Positions 58,125 through 64,000 of a stretch of 64,000 nucleotides of DNA are shown here, piece after piece. Origin of the DNA: Streptomyces seoulensis (lineage in GTDB: Bacteria; Actinomycetota; Actinomycetes; Streptomycetales; Streptomycetaceae). The DNA lies in assembly GCF_022846655.1 (NCBI RefSeq), contig NZ_AP025667.1, positions 2,579,001 to 2,643,000 on the forward strand, read 5' to 3'. The first letter of the stretch is position 1. Each line of letters starts with the position of its first letter. The notes under the pieces were generated by a model. That model did not search any database. It was not told where the DNA came from and worked only from the letters and a program-made list of their open reading frames with translations. A program made the translations under genes and the position numbers.

Positions 58125-58901
58125 ATGCCTGGCAAGAACTTCGTTGTGCCAACCACCCCGCAGGACATGGCCGCGCTCGCGGACGCTGCGGTCGACGAAC
58201 TCGCGCGGCGCATCGCCCATCAGGTGACGGAAGGCATCTCTCGCTCCCTGTCACCGGATGACCCCTCGCACGCTCTGACCCGGCTGCACGTGCTGACACA
58301 TCTCCAGCGCGCCGCCGAACGTCTCCAGCGTGCGGCGGCGGTGGACGCGGCCCACGCGGGCGCCGGTTACCCCCAGATCGGCGAGGCCAGTGACATGACG
58401 CGCCAGGGCGCCCGGCGCCGCTGGCCGGGACTCTTCACCCACTCCAATGAAGCACCCACGGAGCATCCGATGATGACCACCCCCACTCGCCCCTTCGACG
58501 TGCTGCTCGTCGAAGACGACGTCGCCGACGCCCTCCTCATCGAGGAAGCCCTCTCCGAGCGAGGCGCCCGCAACCTGGTCCAGGTCACCGACGGAGTCGC
58601 CGCGCTGGAGTACCTGCGCGCCCCGGACAGCGTGCGTCCCGACCTCATCGTGCTCGACCTCAACATGCCCCGCATGAACGGCCGCGAGCTGCTGCAGATC
58701 CTCAAGGCGGACGAGAAACTCCAGACCATCCCCGTGGTCGTCCTCACCACCTCCTCCGCCCCGGACGACGTCACCGGCGCCTACCACAGCCACGCCAACG
58801 CCTACGTCACCAAGCCCGTCAACCTCGCGGAGTTCGAGCGGGCCGTCCAGAGCATCGACGCCTTCTACCTGGAAACCGCGACCCGCCCGCCGCGCGGCTG
58901 A
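58125..58901 (+). CDS. Rcp1-like response regulator with an HTH-like N-terminal extension
   Basis: 258 residues, open from ATG 58125 to the stop. Residues about 1-105 are a helical module ending in an HTH-like stretch (GYPQIGEASDMTRQGARRRW). That module resembles a small stand-alone Streptomyces DNA-binding-type protein. Residues about 125-250 are a receiver domain: acidic pair in LLVEDD, phospho-acceptor D178 in LIVLDLNMPRMNG, Thr in VVLTTSSAP and Lys in AYVTKPVNL. An internal ATG at 58470 with GGAG upstream could make the receiver alone (143 aa; D63). It is divergent from the histidine kinase and its probable partner. Confidence 0.82.
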   Translation: MPGKNFVVPTTPQDMAALADAAVDELARRIAHQVTEGISRSLSPDDPSHALTRLHVLTHLQRAAERLQRAAAVDAAHAGAGYPQIGEASDMTRQGARRRWPGLFTHSNEAPTEHPMMTTPTRPFDVLLVEDDVADALLIEEALSERGARNLVQVTDGVAALEYLRAPDSVRPDLIVLDLNMPRMNGRELLQILKADEKLQTIPVVVLTTSSAPDDVTGAYHSHANAYVTKPVNLAEFERAVQSIDAFYLETATRPPRG

Positions 58902-58986
58902 ACTCGGAATCGAAGCGGTCGGCCATCGAGTGAGGCTTTCCTCGCCCTGAGGCAGCGCTGAACGGGCTCGGTGGAGAGCGTCTGGC

Positions 58987-59499
58987 TTACGGAGCGAGCT
59001 GCTCCACCGTCCGCTCCTCCGTGTCGTAGCTCCGGGCGCCGGTGAAGGTGCCTTCCCAGGGTTCGGACAGCTCGGTGGGCAGGAGTTCCGGGGGCCAGGG
59101 GTCGGTCTTGGAGCGGGTTCGGCCGAGGGTGAGGTGGGGTACCCAGTGGTCCGGCTCGAACAGGGGGTTTCCGGCATCGGGCAGCAGATCCCGTACCTGC
59201 CGCTGGAGGGCTGCCAGGCCGGCGTCGCGCACGACCCGCCAGGCCAGTACCGCCGTACGCCCGTCGAAGCGGAGCGTGTGCTCCAGTCGTAGCGGCAGGG
59301 GGAGCACCGCGAGGGCCGAGGTCAGCCCGGGCCGCGCGTCCCACGGCAGCTCGGACGCCGTCGTCAGGGTGAGGTGGGGCCGGTTCGTGGGGTGCCGGTG
59401 GCCGGCCAGGCTGGGCATCCCCGCCTCCGCGAGCCGCTCCCAGACCCGCCGCACCCGTGCCTCGGTCGCTTCGTCGGGCAGTAGCTCCACTGTGCGCAC
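58987..59499 (-). CDS. 2'-5' RNA ligase/cyclic phosphodiesterase family protein
   Basis: 170 residues. The two HxTx catalytic motifs are visible: H42-LTL (RPHLTLTTAS) and H122-LTL (VPHLTLGRTR), in the symmetric two-lobed fold. The family opens 2',3'-cyclic phosphates or ligates 2'-5' RNA bonds in RNA repair. It stands alone, convergent with the response regulator. Confidence 0.88.
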   Translation of the reverse strand: MRTVELLPDEATEARVRRVWERLAEAGMPSLAGHRHPTNRPHLTLTTASELPWDARPGLTSALAVLPLPLRLEHTLRFDGRTAVLAWRVVRDAGLAALQRQVRDLLPDAGNPLFEPDHWVPHLTLGRTRSKTDPWPPELLPTELSEPWEGTFTGARSYDTEERTVEQLAP

Positions 59500-59649
59500 G
59501 GGACCACGGTAGGCCGGGGGCCGGACTGAACGCGCGGGGGAGTGGGCGTGCTGTCATCGTCCCTGCCTCGGTCCGGTCACCGGGGGCAGGGCGTTCTCGG
59601 TGAGTCGCACAGGAGGCCCCCGCTCCAGCGGGACACACCGCGACCTGGA

Positions 59650-59686
59650 GCCCGGTCCCGGTCGCCCGGCCCATGAGGGACCGGGC
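59650..59686 (-). terminator. Hairpin downstream of the NADH-dehydrogenase-like gene
   Basis: A perfect 10-bp stem (GCCCGGTCCC / GGGACCGGGC) with a 17-nt loop, 19 nt beyond the stop of the minus-strand gene. Confidence 0.75.
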
Positions 59687-59705
59687 GGCCGGGGCGGCGT
59701 GTGGG

Positions 59706-60929
59706 TCAGCCGGTGGCCTCCTCAGTGGGCCACGTGGTGCGGTGGTCGGCGGCCCTGAGGATCTTGTCGGCGTCGTCCACCGGCGGGTAGATCCAGTCGC
59801 TGTTGATCCGCTGCTTCAGCTCCTTCGCCTCCTGCCCGGTCATCTGCACCGCACGGTCCCAGCCCGAGGTCAGCACCGCTCCGGCGGGACCGAGGTCGAG
59901 GCAGGTGACGTACGGGTCGGGGGCGAAGGGGACGAGTTCGAGTCCCAGCAGATCGGCGGCCACGTTACGGCCGGCGAACTTGCCCAGCGGCACGGCGTGC
60001 TGGCAGCTCTGCGTCACCATGTGTTCGCCCTCGGCGCGGGCGGCGGCGGTGTCTCCCGCCGCGTAGACACCGGGGACGCCCTGGACGCGCAGGTGGTCGT
60101 CGACCAGCAGCCGGCCGACGCGGTCCCGCTCGCCGGGCACGAGGGCGGTGAGGTCGCTGGCCCGCATCCCGGCCGTCCAGACCGTGGCGGCGGTGGGGAC
60201 GACCTCTCCGTCGGACAGGATGACCGACCGCTCCCCGGCCTCTTCGAGGGTCACGGCGAGGCGCAGCTCCACGCCGAGGTCGGCCAGCACACCGACGATG
60301 TGCGGCCGCGGTCCCTCACCGAGCTCCGGCCCCACGACATCCGCGCGCTCCACCAGTACGACACGTACCTCGTCGCGCCGCTCCGCGGGGGCCAGTTCCC
60401 GCAGCCGCTCGGTCAGTTCGGTCGCGATCTCCAGGCCGGTGAAGCCGGCCCCGAGGACCACGACGGTGAACTGCCCGTCGAAAGCGCCCTGTTCGGCGAC
60501 CCGCCTCAGGTGGTGGTCGAGGCGCGCGGCGGCACCCATCGTGTCGATGTCGAAGAGATGCTCGGCGCCGCGCAGCTCGGGGCGCACGACCTGGCTGCCC
60601 GCGGCCAGCACCAGGCGGTCGTACGGCAGGACGATCTCGCGTGCGTCGCGCCCGATGGCGGTCACGGTCCGGCCGTCGGTGTCGATGGAGGTGACCGTGG
60701 CGGCCACGCGCCGGACACCCACCGGACCGAGCACCCGGTCCAGCGACACCCGCATGCTCTCGGGGGCGGCCTCGTACAGGCGGGGACGGATCACGAGATC
60801 GTCGCCGCTGCTCACGAGGGTCACCTGAATGTCGGCGGGATCGGTGCCGTTCTCCCGCGCGGTGCGGACCGCGCCGAGGGCGCTCCACACGCCGGCGAAA
60901 CCGCCACCGATAACCAGGATATTTTTCAT
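59706..60929 (-). CDS. Type II NADH dehydrogenase-like NAD(P)/FAD oxidoreductase
   Basis: 407 residues from ATG 60929 (GGAAGGTGA upstream). The N-terminal FAD-binding motif is ILVIGGGFAGVWSALGA. A second, NAD-binding GxGxxG is VVVLGAGFTGLEIATEL (about 157). A C-terminal FAD motif is VYAAGDTAAA (about 283). The length fits NDH-2 enzymes, which pass electrons from NADH to quinone without proton pumping. No C-terminal membrane helix is obvious, so attachment would be peripheral. The gene follows an Rrf2 regulator gene by 58 nt. Confidence 0.88.
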   Translation of the reverse strand: MKNILVIGGGFAGVWSALGAVRTARENGTDPADIQVTLVSSGDDLVIRPRLYEAAPESMRVSLDRVLGPVGVRRVAATVTSIDTDGRTVTAIGRDAREIVLPYDRLVLAAGSQVVRPELRGAEHLFDIDTMGAAARLDHHLRRVAEQGAFDGQFTVVVLGAGFTGLEIATELTERLRELAPAERRDEVRVVLVERADVVGPELGEGPRPHIVGVLADLGVELRLAVTLEEAGERSVILSDGEVVPTAATVWTAGMRASDLTALVPGERDRVGRLLVDDHLRVQGVPGVYAAGDTAAARAEGEHMVTQSCQHAVPLGKFAGRNVAADLLGLELVPFAPDPYVTCLDLGPAGAVLTSGWDRAVQMTGQEAKELKQRINSDWIYPPVDDADKILRAADHRTTWPTEEATG

Positions 60930-60987
60930 CCAGATTCACCTTCCAAAAAAAGGGCGCGGCAGGAGCCTCGCCCTGATCGAATCCTGT

Positions 60988-61470
60988 TCAGTCCAGCCGG
61001 AACGCCCGGCGCACCGCCGTACCCATCGCGGGTGCGTGCGCGTCCGCCCGGAGGCGTACGTCCGCCAGCGTCTGCGCGGCCAGGGCGTCGCGCCAGGCCC
61101 GCTCCGCCTGGTCCATCGACGCCTTGACCGCGCACGCCGTGGCGAAGTCGCTCACGGTGCACTCCCCGACGGTTCCGCACCGCCGGATCTCGGCGCACCG
61201 GAAGACCGGCTCGCGGCCCTCGATGGCGTCGACCACGTCGAGGAGCGTGATCGACGCGAGGTCCCGTGCCGGCCTGAAGCCGCCACGGGCACCGGATACC
61301 GACTCCAGCAGACCGGCCTTGACCAGGAGCTGGAGCTGCTTGTTGAGGTAGGCGCGCGGCAGGTCGTGCCCCGCGGCGAGGGTGGCCACAGCCACCGGCT
61401 CGTCACCGCCCGCCCACGCCAGGTTCAGCAGCGTGTGCACGGCCCACTCGACTCCTCGGCTCAACCGCAT
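60988..61470 (-). CDS. Rrf2-family regulator with an IscR-like cysteine triad
   Basis: 160 residues from ATG 61470. The Rrf2 winged helix (EWAVHTLLNLAWAGG; then PRAYLNKQLQLLVKAGLLES and GARGGFRPARD) is complete. Cys92, Cys98 and Cys104 have the C-x5-C-x5-C spacing of cluster-binding IscR and NsrR, with an extra Cys113. This suggests a [2Fe-2S] or related cluster sensing NO, redox or iron-sulfur status. It heads a two-gene unit with the NADH-dehydrogenase-like gene. An inverted repeat abuts its start codon, so autorepression is likely. Confidence 0.9.
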   Translation of the reverse strand: MRLSRGVEWAVHTLLNLAWAGGDEPVAVATLAAGHDLPRAYLNKQLQLLVKAGLLESVSGARGGFRPARDLASITLLDVVDAIEGREPVFRCAEIRRCGTVGECTVSDFATACAVKASMDQAERAWRDALAAQTLADVRLRADAHAPAMGTAVRRAFRLD

Positions 61471-61493
61471 ACCTGGACCTTATAGATCCAGGT
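61471..61493. promoter_or_regulatory. Putative Rrf2 operator at the regulator's own start
   Basis: An inverted repeat ACCTGGA-N9-TCCAGGT begins the base next to the ATG of the Rrf2 gene. The AT-rich spacer (CTTATAGA) could include a -10-like element. The position would block transcription or produce a leaderless transcript when unbound. Confidence 0.65.
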
Positions 61494-61848
61494 TCGGGGT
61501 CGTCAAAGCGGGAAGCGGGTGGCGGGCGGCCGGCTCACCGTCCCGCTGTGGGCTGGTCACGGGTGTGAACCACCCCGCCGGGCGGCGACCGTACGGCACC
61601 TCTGGTCGTGGTGAAGGGTCCTGTGTCCGGCTCGACGGCTCCCTGAGGCCGGCCGGGGAGTGTCCCGCTCCCCGTGGCCGCGACTCGTCGGAGCCGAACT
61701 GCGTCCATGGAAGCCACGGAGCGTGCGGCCGTCAACTCTCCACACATCCAACTCCACTATGGACAAGGCAAGTTGGCGAGAAAGCCTCGACGAAGGTGGC
61801 CCGACCTCGCCCGTCCGGGGGTTCCGAACCCCATCGGAGCCTCAGGTG

Positions 61849-61877
61849 TTGACAGCTTCGTCGTGGAGGCGCACCGT
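61849..61877 (+). promoter_or_regulatory. Putative promoter of the GH6 cellulase gene
   Basis: TTGACA at 61849-61854 is a perfect -35 hexamer. CACCGT at 61872-61877, 17 nt further on, retains the A2 and T6 of a -10. The CebR box starts at the last base of this -10, so a bound repressor would occlude polymerase. The start codon is about 160 nt downstream. Confidence 0.5.
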
Positions 61878-61890
61878 GGGAGCGCTCCCA
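61877..61890. promoter_or_regulatory. CebR operator
   Basis: TGGGAGCGCTCCCA is a perfect 14-bp palindrome identical to the published CebR consensus. CebR is the LacI-family repressor released by cellobiose or cellotriose; it controls cellulolytic genes in Streptomyces. It is positioned 147 bp before a GH6 cellulase start. Confidence 0.92.
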
Positions 61891-62036
61891 AGGCAGGTGC
61901 CCTGTCCTCGGCGTCTCGCTGCCGGGCACCCCGTGCGACATCGTCCGAGTCACCCGCGCCCACAGGGCCGCAAGCCCGATGCCCTGCGCGACGCCGTACG
62001 CCCGCACCCGTTCACCGTCACCTTCAGGAGACCCCC

Positions 62037-64000
62037 ATGTCCTCCCGTAGACGCGACGCCGCCACGATCCGCCGCTGCCCGAGACGGACGGCCTTACTGG
62101 CCGCCGGTGCCCTCCTCGGCGCGCTGCCCCTGACCGCCCTGCCACAGACGGCGTCGGCCGCCGCCAAGCTGGACAACCCCTACGTGGGAGCCAAGCCCTA
62201 CGTGAACCCCGACTGGTCGGCCAAGGCCGCGGCGGAACCGGGTGGCTCGGCGGTGTCCGGCCAGCCGACCTTCGTATGGCTCGACCGCATCGCCGCGATC
62301 AACGGCACCTCGCAGGCGCGCGGCCTCAAGGCCCACCTCGACGCGGCGAAGGCGCAGGGCGCCAACCTCGTCCAGCTCGTCATCTACGACCTGCCGGGCC
62401 GGGACTGCGCGGCCCTCGCCTCCAACGGCGAGCTGGGCGCTGACGAACTGAGCCGCTACCAGACCGAGTACATCGACCCGATCGCGGCCGTCCTCGCCGA
62501 CCCGGCCTACGCGAGCCTGCGCGTCGTCAACCTCATCGAGCCCGACTCGCTGCCGAACCTCGTCACCAACGCCGGCGGCACGGCGGGGTCCACCCCCCAG
62601 TGCGCCACCATGAAGGCGAACGGCAACTACGAGAAGGGCGTCGGCTACGCCCTGCACAAGCTCGGCGCGCTGCCCAACGCCTACAACTACGTCGACGCCG
62701 GACACCACGGCTGGCTCGGCTGGGACAGCAACCTGGTCCCCTCCGCGCAGGAGTTCAAGAAGGCCGCGACGACCGGCGGCGCCACCGTGAGCGACGTGAC
62801 GGGGTTCATCGTCAACACGGCCAACTACTCGGCCACCCGCGAACCCAACGTCAAGATCACCGACACCGTCAACGGCACCACCGTGCGCCAGTCGAAGTGG
62901 ATCGACTGGAACCAGTACGACGACGAGACGACGTACGCCCAGGGGCTGCGGTCCGCCCTCGTCGCCCAGGGCTTCGACAGCGGCATCGGGATGCTGATCG
63001 ACACCTCCCGCAACGGCTGGGGCGGTTCCGCCCGGCCGACCGCCCCCGGGCCCACGACCAGCGTGGACGCGTATGTCGACGGCGGCCGGATCGACCGCCG
63101 CATCCACGCCGGGAACTGGTGCAACCAGAGCGGCGCCGGACTCGGTGAACGCCCGGCGACCGCACCCGACACCGGCATCGACGCGTATGTGTGGGCCAAG
63201 CCGCCGGGGGAGTCCGACGGCGCCAGCAAGCCCCTGGACAACGACGAGGGCAAGGGCTTCGACCGGATGTGCGACCCCACGTACGCCGGGAACGGGCGCA
63301 ACGGCAACAACCCGACCGGGGCGCTGCCCGACTCGCCGCTGGCCGGGCACTGGTTCTCGGCGGGATTCCGGCAGTTGCTCGCCAACGCCTACCCGCCGGT
63401 GGGCGGTTCGGGCGGCGGAGGTGGCGACACCCAGGCGCCGACCGCCCCCACGGGACTCGCGGTCTCGGGGACGGCGGCCGACAGCGTCTCCCTCACCTGG
63501 CGCGCGGCGACCGACGACACCGGCGTCACCGGGTACGACGTCTACCGGGGCGGCACCAGGACCGGAAGCGTCACCGGCACCTCGTACACCGACACGGGCC
63601 TGTCCGCCGCCACCACCTACACGTACACCGTGAAGGCCAAGGACGCGGCCGGCAACGTCTCGGCGGCCTCGGCCGCGGTCTCCGCGACCACGAGGACGGC
63701 CGGCGGGGGAGGCGGGGCGACCGGCCTGAAGGCGCAGTACAAGACCACCGCCGCCTCGCTCACCGACAACCAGATCAGGCCCGGCGTCCAGCTCGTCAAC
63801 GCCGGCTCCGGCGCCGTCGACCTGTCCAAGGTGACCGTGCGGTACTGGTTCACCGGCGAGTCCGCCTCCGCCGGTTACCAGACGTGGTGCGACTACGCCC
63901 AGATCGGCTGCTCCGCCGTGAGGACGGCCGTCACGGCACTCCCGGCGGCCCGCACCGGCGCCGACCACACGCTCGACGTCACCTTCACCTCCGGCTCGCT
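62037..64000 (+). CDS. Secreted GH6 cellulase/cellobiohydrolase with FN3 and CBM3-like domains (partial)
   Basis: The gene runs off the window end; 654 residues are visible. A signal peptide (1 to about 40; LLAAGALLGALPLTALPQTA) precedes the GH6 catalytic domain (about 45-455). Both family signatures are visible: VIYDLPGRDCAALASNGEL (about 119-137) and VVNLIEPDSLPN, where the Asp of EPD is the probable catalytic acid. A Gly linker, one FN3 domain (about 463-550) and the start of a CBM3-type cellulose-binding domain (from about 560; LKAQYKTTAASLTDNQIRPG) follow. It cleaves cellulose outside the cell, under CebR control. Confidence 0.93.
   Translation, partial: MSSRRRDAATIRRCPRRTALLAAGALLGALPLTALPQTASAAAKLDNPYVGAKPYVNPDWSAKAAAEPGGSAVSGQPTFVWLDRIAAINGTSQARGLKAHLDAAKAQGANLVQLVIYDLPGRDCAALASNGELGADELSRYQTEYIDPIAAVLADPAYASLRVVNLIEPDSLPNLVTNAGGTAGSTPQCATMKANGNYEKGVGYALHKLGALPNAYNYVDAGHHGWLGWDSNLVPSAQEFKKAATTGGATVSDVTGFIVNTANYSATREPNVKITDTVNGTTVRQSKWIDWNQYDDETTYAQGLRSALVAQGFDSGIGMLIDTSRNGWGGSARPTAPGPTTSVDAYVDGGRIDRRIHAGNWCNQSGAGLGERPATAPDTGIDAYVWAKPPGESDGASKPLDNDEGKGFDRMCDPTYAGNGRNGNNPTGALPDSPLAGHWFSAGFRQLLANAYPPVGGSGGGGGDTQAPTAPTGLAVSGTAADSVSLTWRAATDDTGVTGYDVYRGGTRTGSVTGTSYTDTGLSAATTYTYTVKAKDAAGNVSAASAAVSATTRTAGGGGGATGLKAQYKTTAASLTDNQIRPGVQLVNAGSGAVDLSKVTVRYWFTGESASAGYQTWCDYAQIGCSAVRTAVTALPAARTGADHTLDVTFTSGS

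Larger units (their letters stand above)
61494..62036. other. 543-nt regulatory region upstream of the GH6 cellulase
   Basis: No protein-coding frame is convincing here. It contains a consensus -35 (61849-61854), a perfect CebR box (61877-61890) and the cellulase ribosome site (CAGGAGA near 62025). The 5' part shows only scattered short repeats. Confidence 0.5.

Noticed and set aside
58470..58901. Response regulator as a separate gene starting at 58470
   Set aside because: There is no stop codon between it and the upstream frame; kept as an alternative internal start rather than a separate feature.
62094..63968. 624-codon minus-strand frame
   Set aside because: Shadow of the GH6 cellulase gene on the plus strand, which has a signal peptide and both GH6 signatures.

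Overview
The window is chromosomal DNA from a Streptomyces or very close relative. It has very high GC with strongly GC-biased third codon positions, many GTG starts, and chains of genes overlapping by 4 nt. It also carries typical streptomycete operators (a perfect CebR box, a DasR-like dre element) and family signatures (secreted GH19 chitinase, GH6 cellulase, DUF3040, a contractile injection system). I saw no rRNA, tRNA, CRISPR array, insertion sequence, integrase, capsid, portal or terminase gene.

Layout. 0-16.5 kb is housekeeping and stress metabolism: an FAD oxidoreductase/SRPBCC pair, an NfeD-like/flotillin pair, a PucR-type regulator, small actinobacterial proteins, two zinc alcohol/formaldehyde dehydrogenases, a methyltransferase/CDGSH/iron-enzyme operon, a chitinase and an asparagine synthetase. 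16.6-24.1 kb holds two translationally coupled genes: a ~1983-residue protein with a P-loop ATPase core, and a 521-residue protein ending in a HEPN-type RNTLSH motif. This is a candidate STAND/HEPN conflict (anti-phage or abortive) system that I cannot assign to a named family. 24.5-25.9 kb is an aldehyde dehydrogenase.

25.9-45.1 kb is an essentially complete contractile injection system (CIS) on the minus strand. In transcription order it encodes a secreted TolB-like propeller, DUF4255 cap protein, AAA+ ATPase, sheath, tube, two small assembly proteins (one of 52 aa), a 951-aa Pro/Ala-rich protein, second tube protein, LysM protein, VgrG-like spike, PAAR tip, gp25-like protein, two baseplate proteins and a CisA-like membrane protein. 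45.3-50.8 kb holds accessory genes: a LuxR-type regulator, a membrane-anchored Ig-like protein and two probable cargo proteins. Both cargo candidates carry the same LQRSAGNAA motif. One combines a DUF4157 (eCIS core) domain with a beta-beta-alpha-metal nuclease domain. Known Streptomyces CIS particles are cytoplasmic and linked to regulated cell death, so a nuclease cargo beside the cluster fits that role.

51-61.5 kb encodes a cytochrome P450, a molybdopterin-oxidoreductase/GtrA/methyltransferase group, a decayed LysE exporter, a CHASE3-type histidine kinase with a divergent response regulator carrying an unusual N-terminal extension, a 2'-5' RNA ligase-like protein, and a type II NADH-dehydrogenase-like enzyme with an Rrf2 regulator. 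That regulator has Cys92/98/104 spaced as in IscR. 61.5-64 kb carries a CebR-controlled promoter and a secreted GH6 cellulase cut off by the window end. Eight strong hairpin terminators separate the transcription units.
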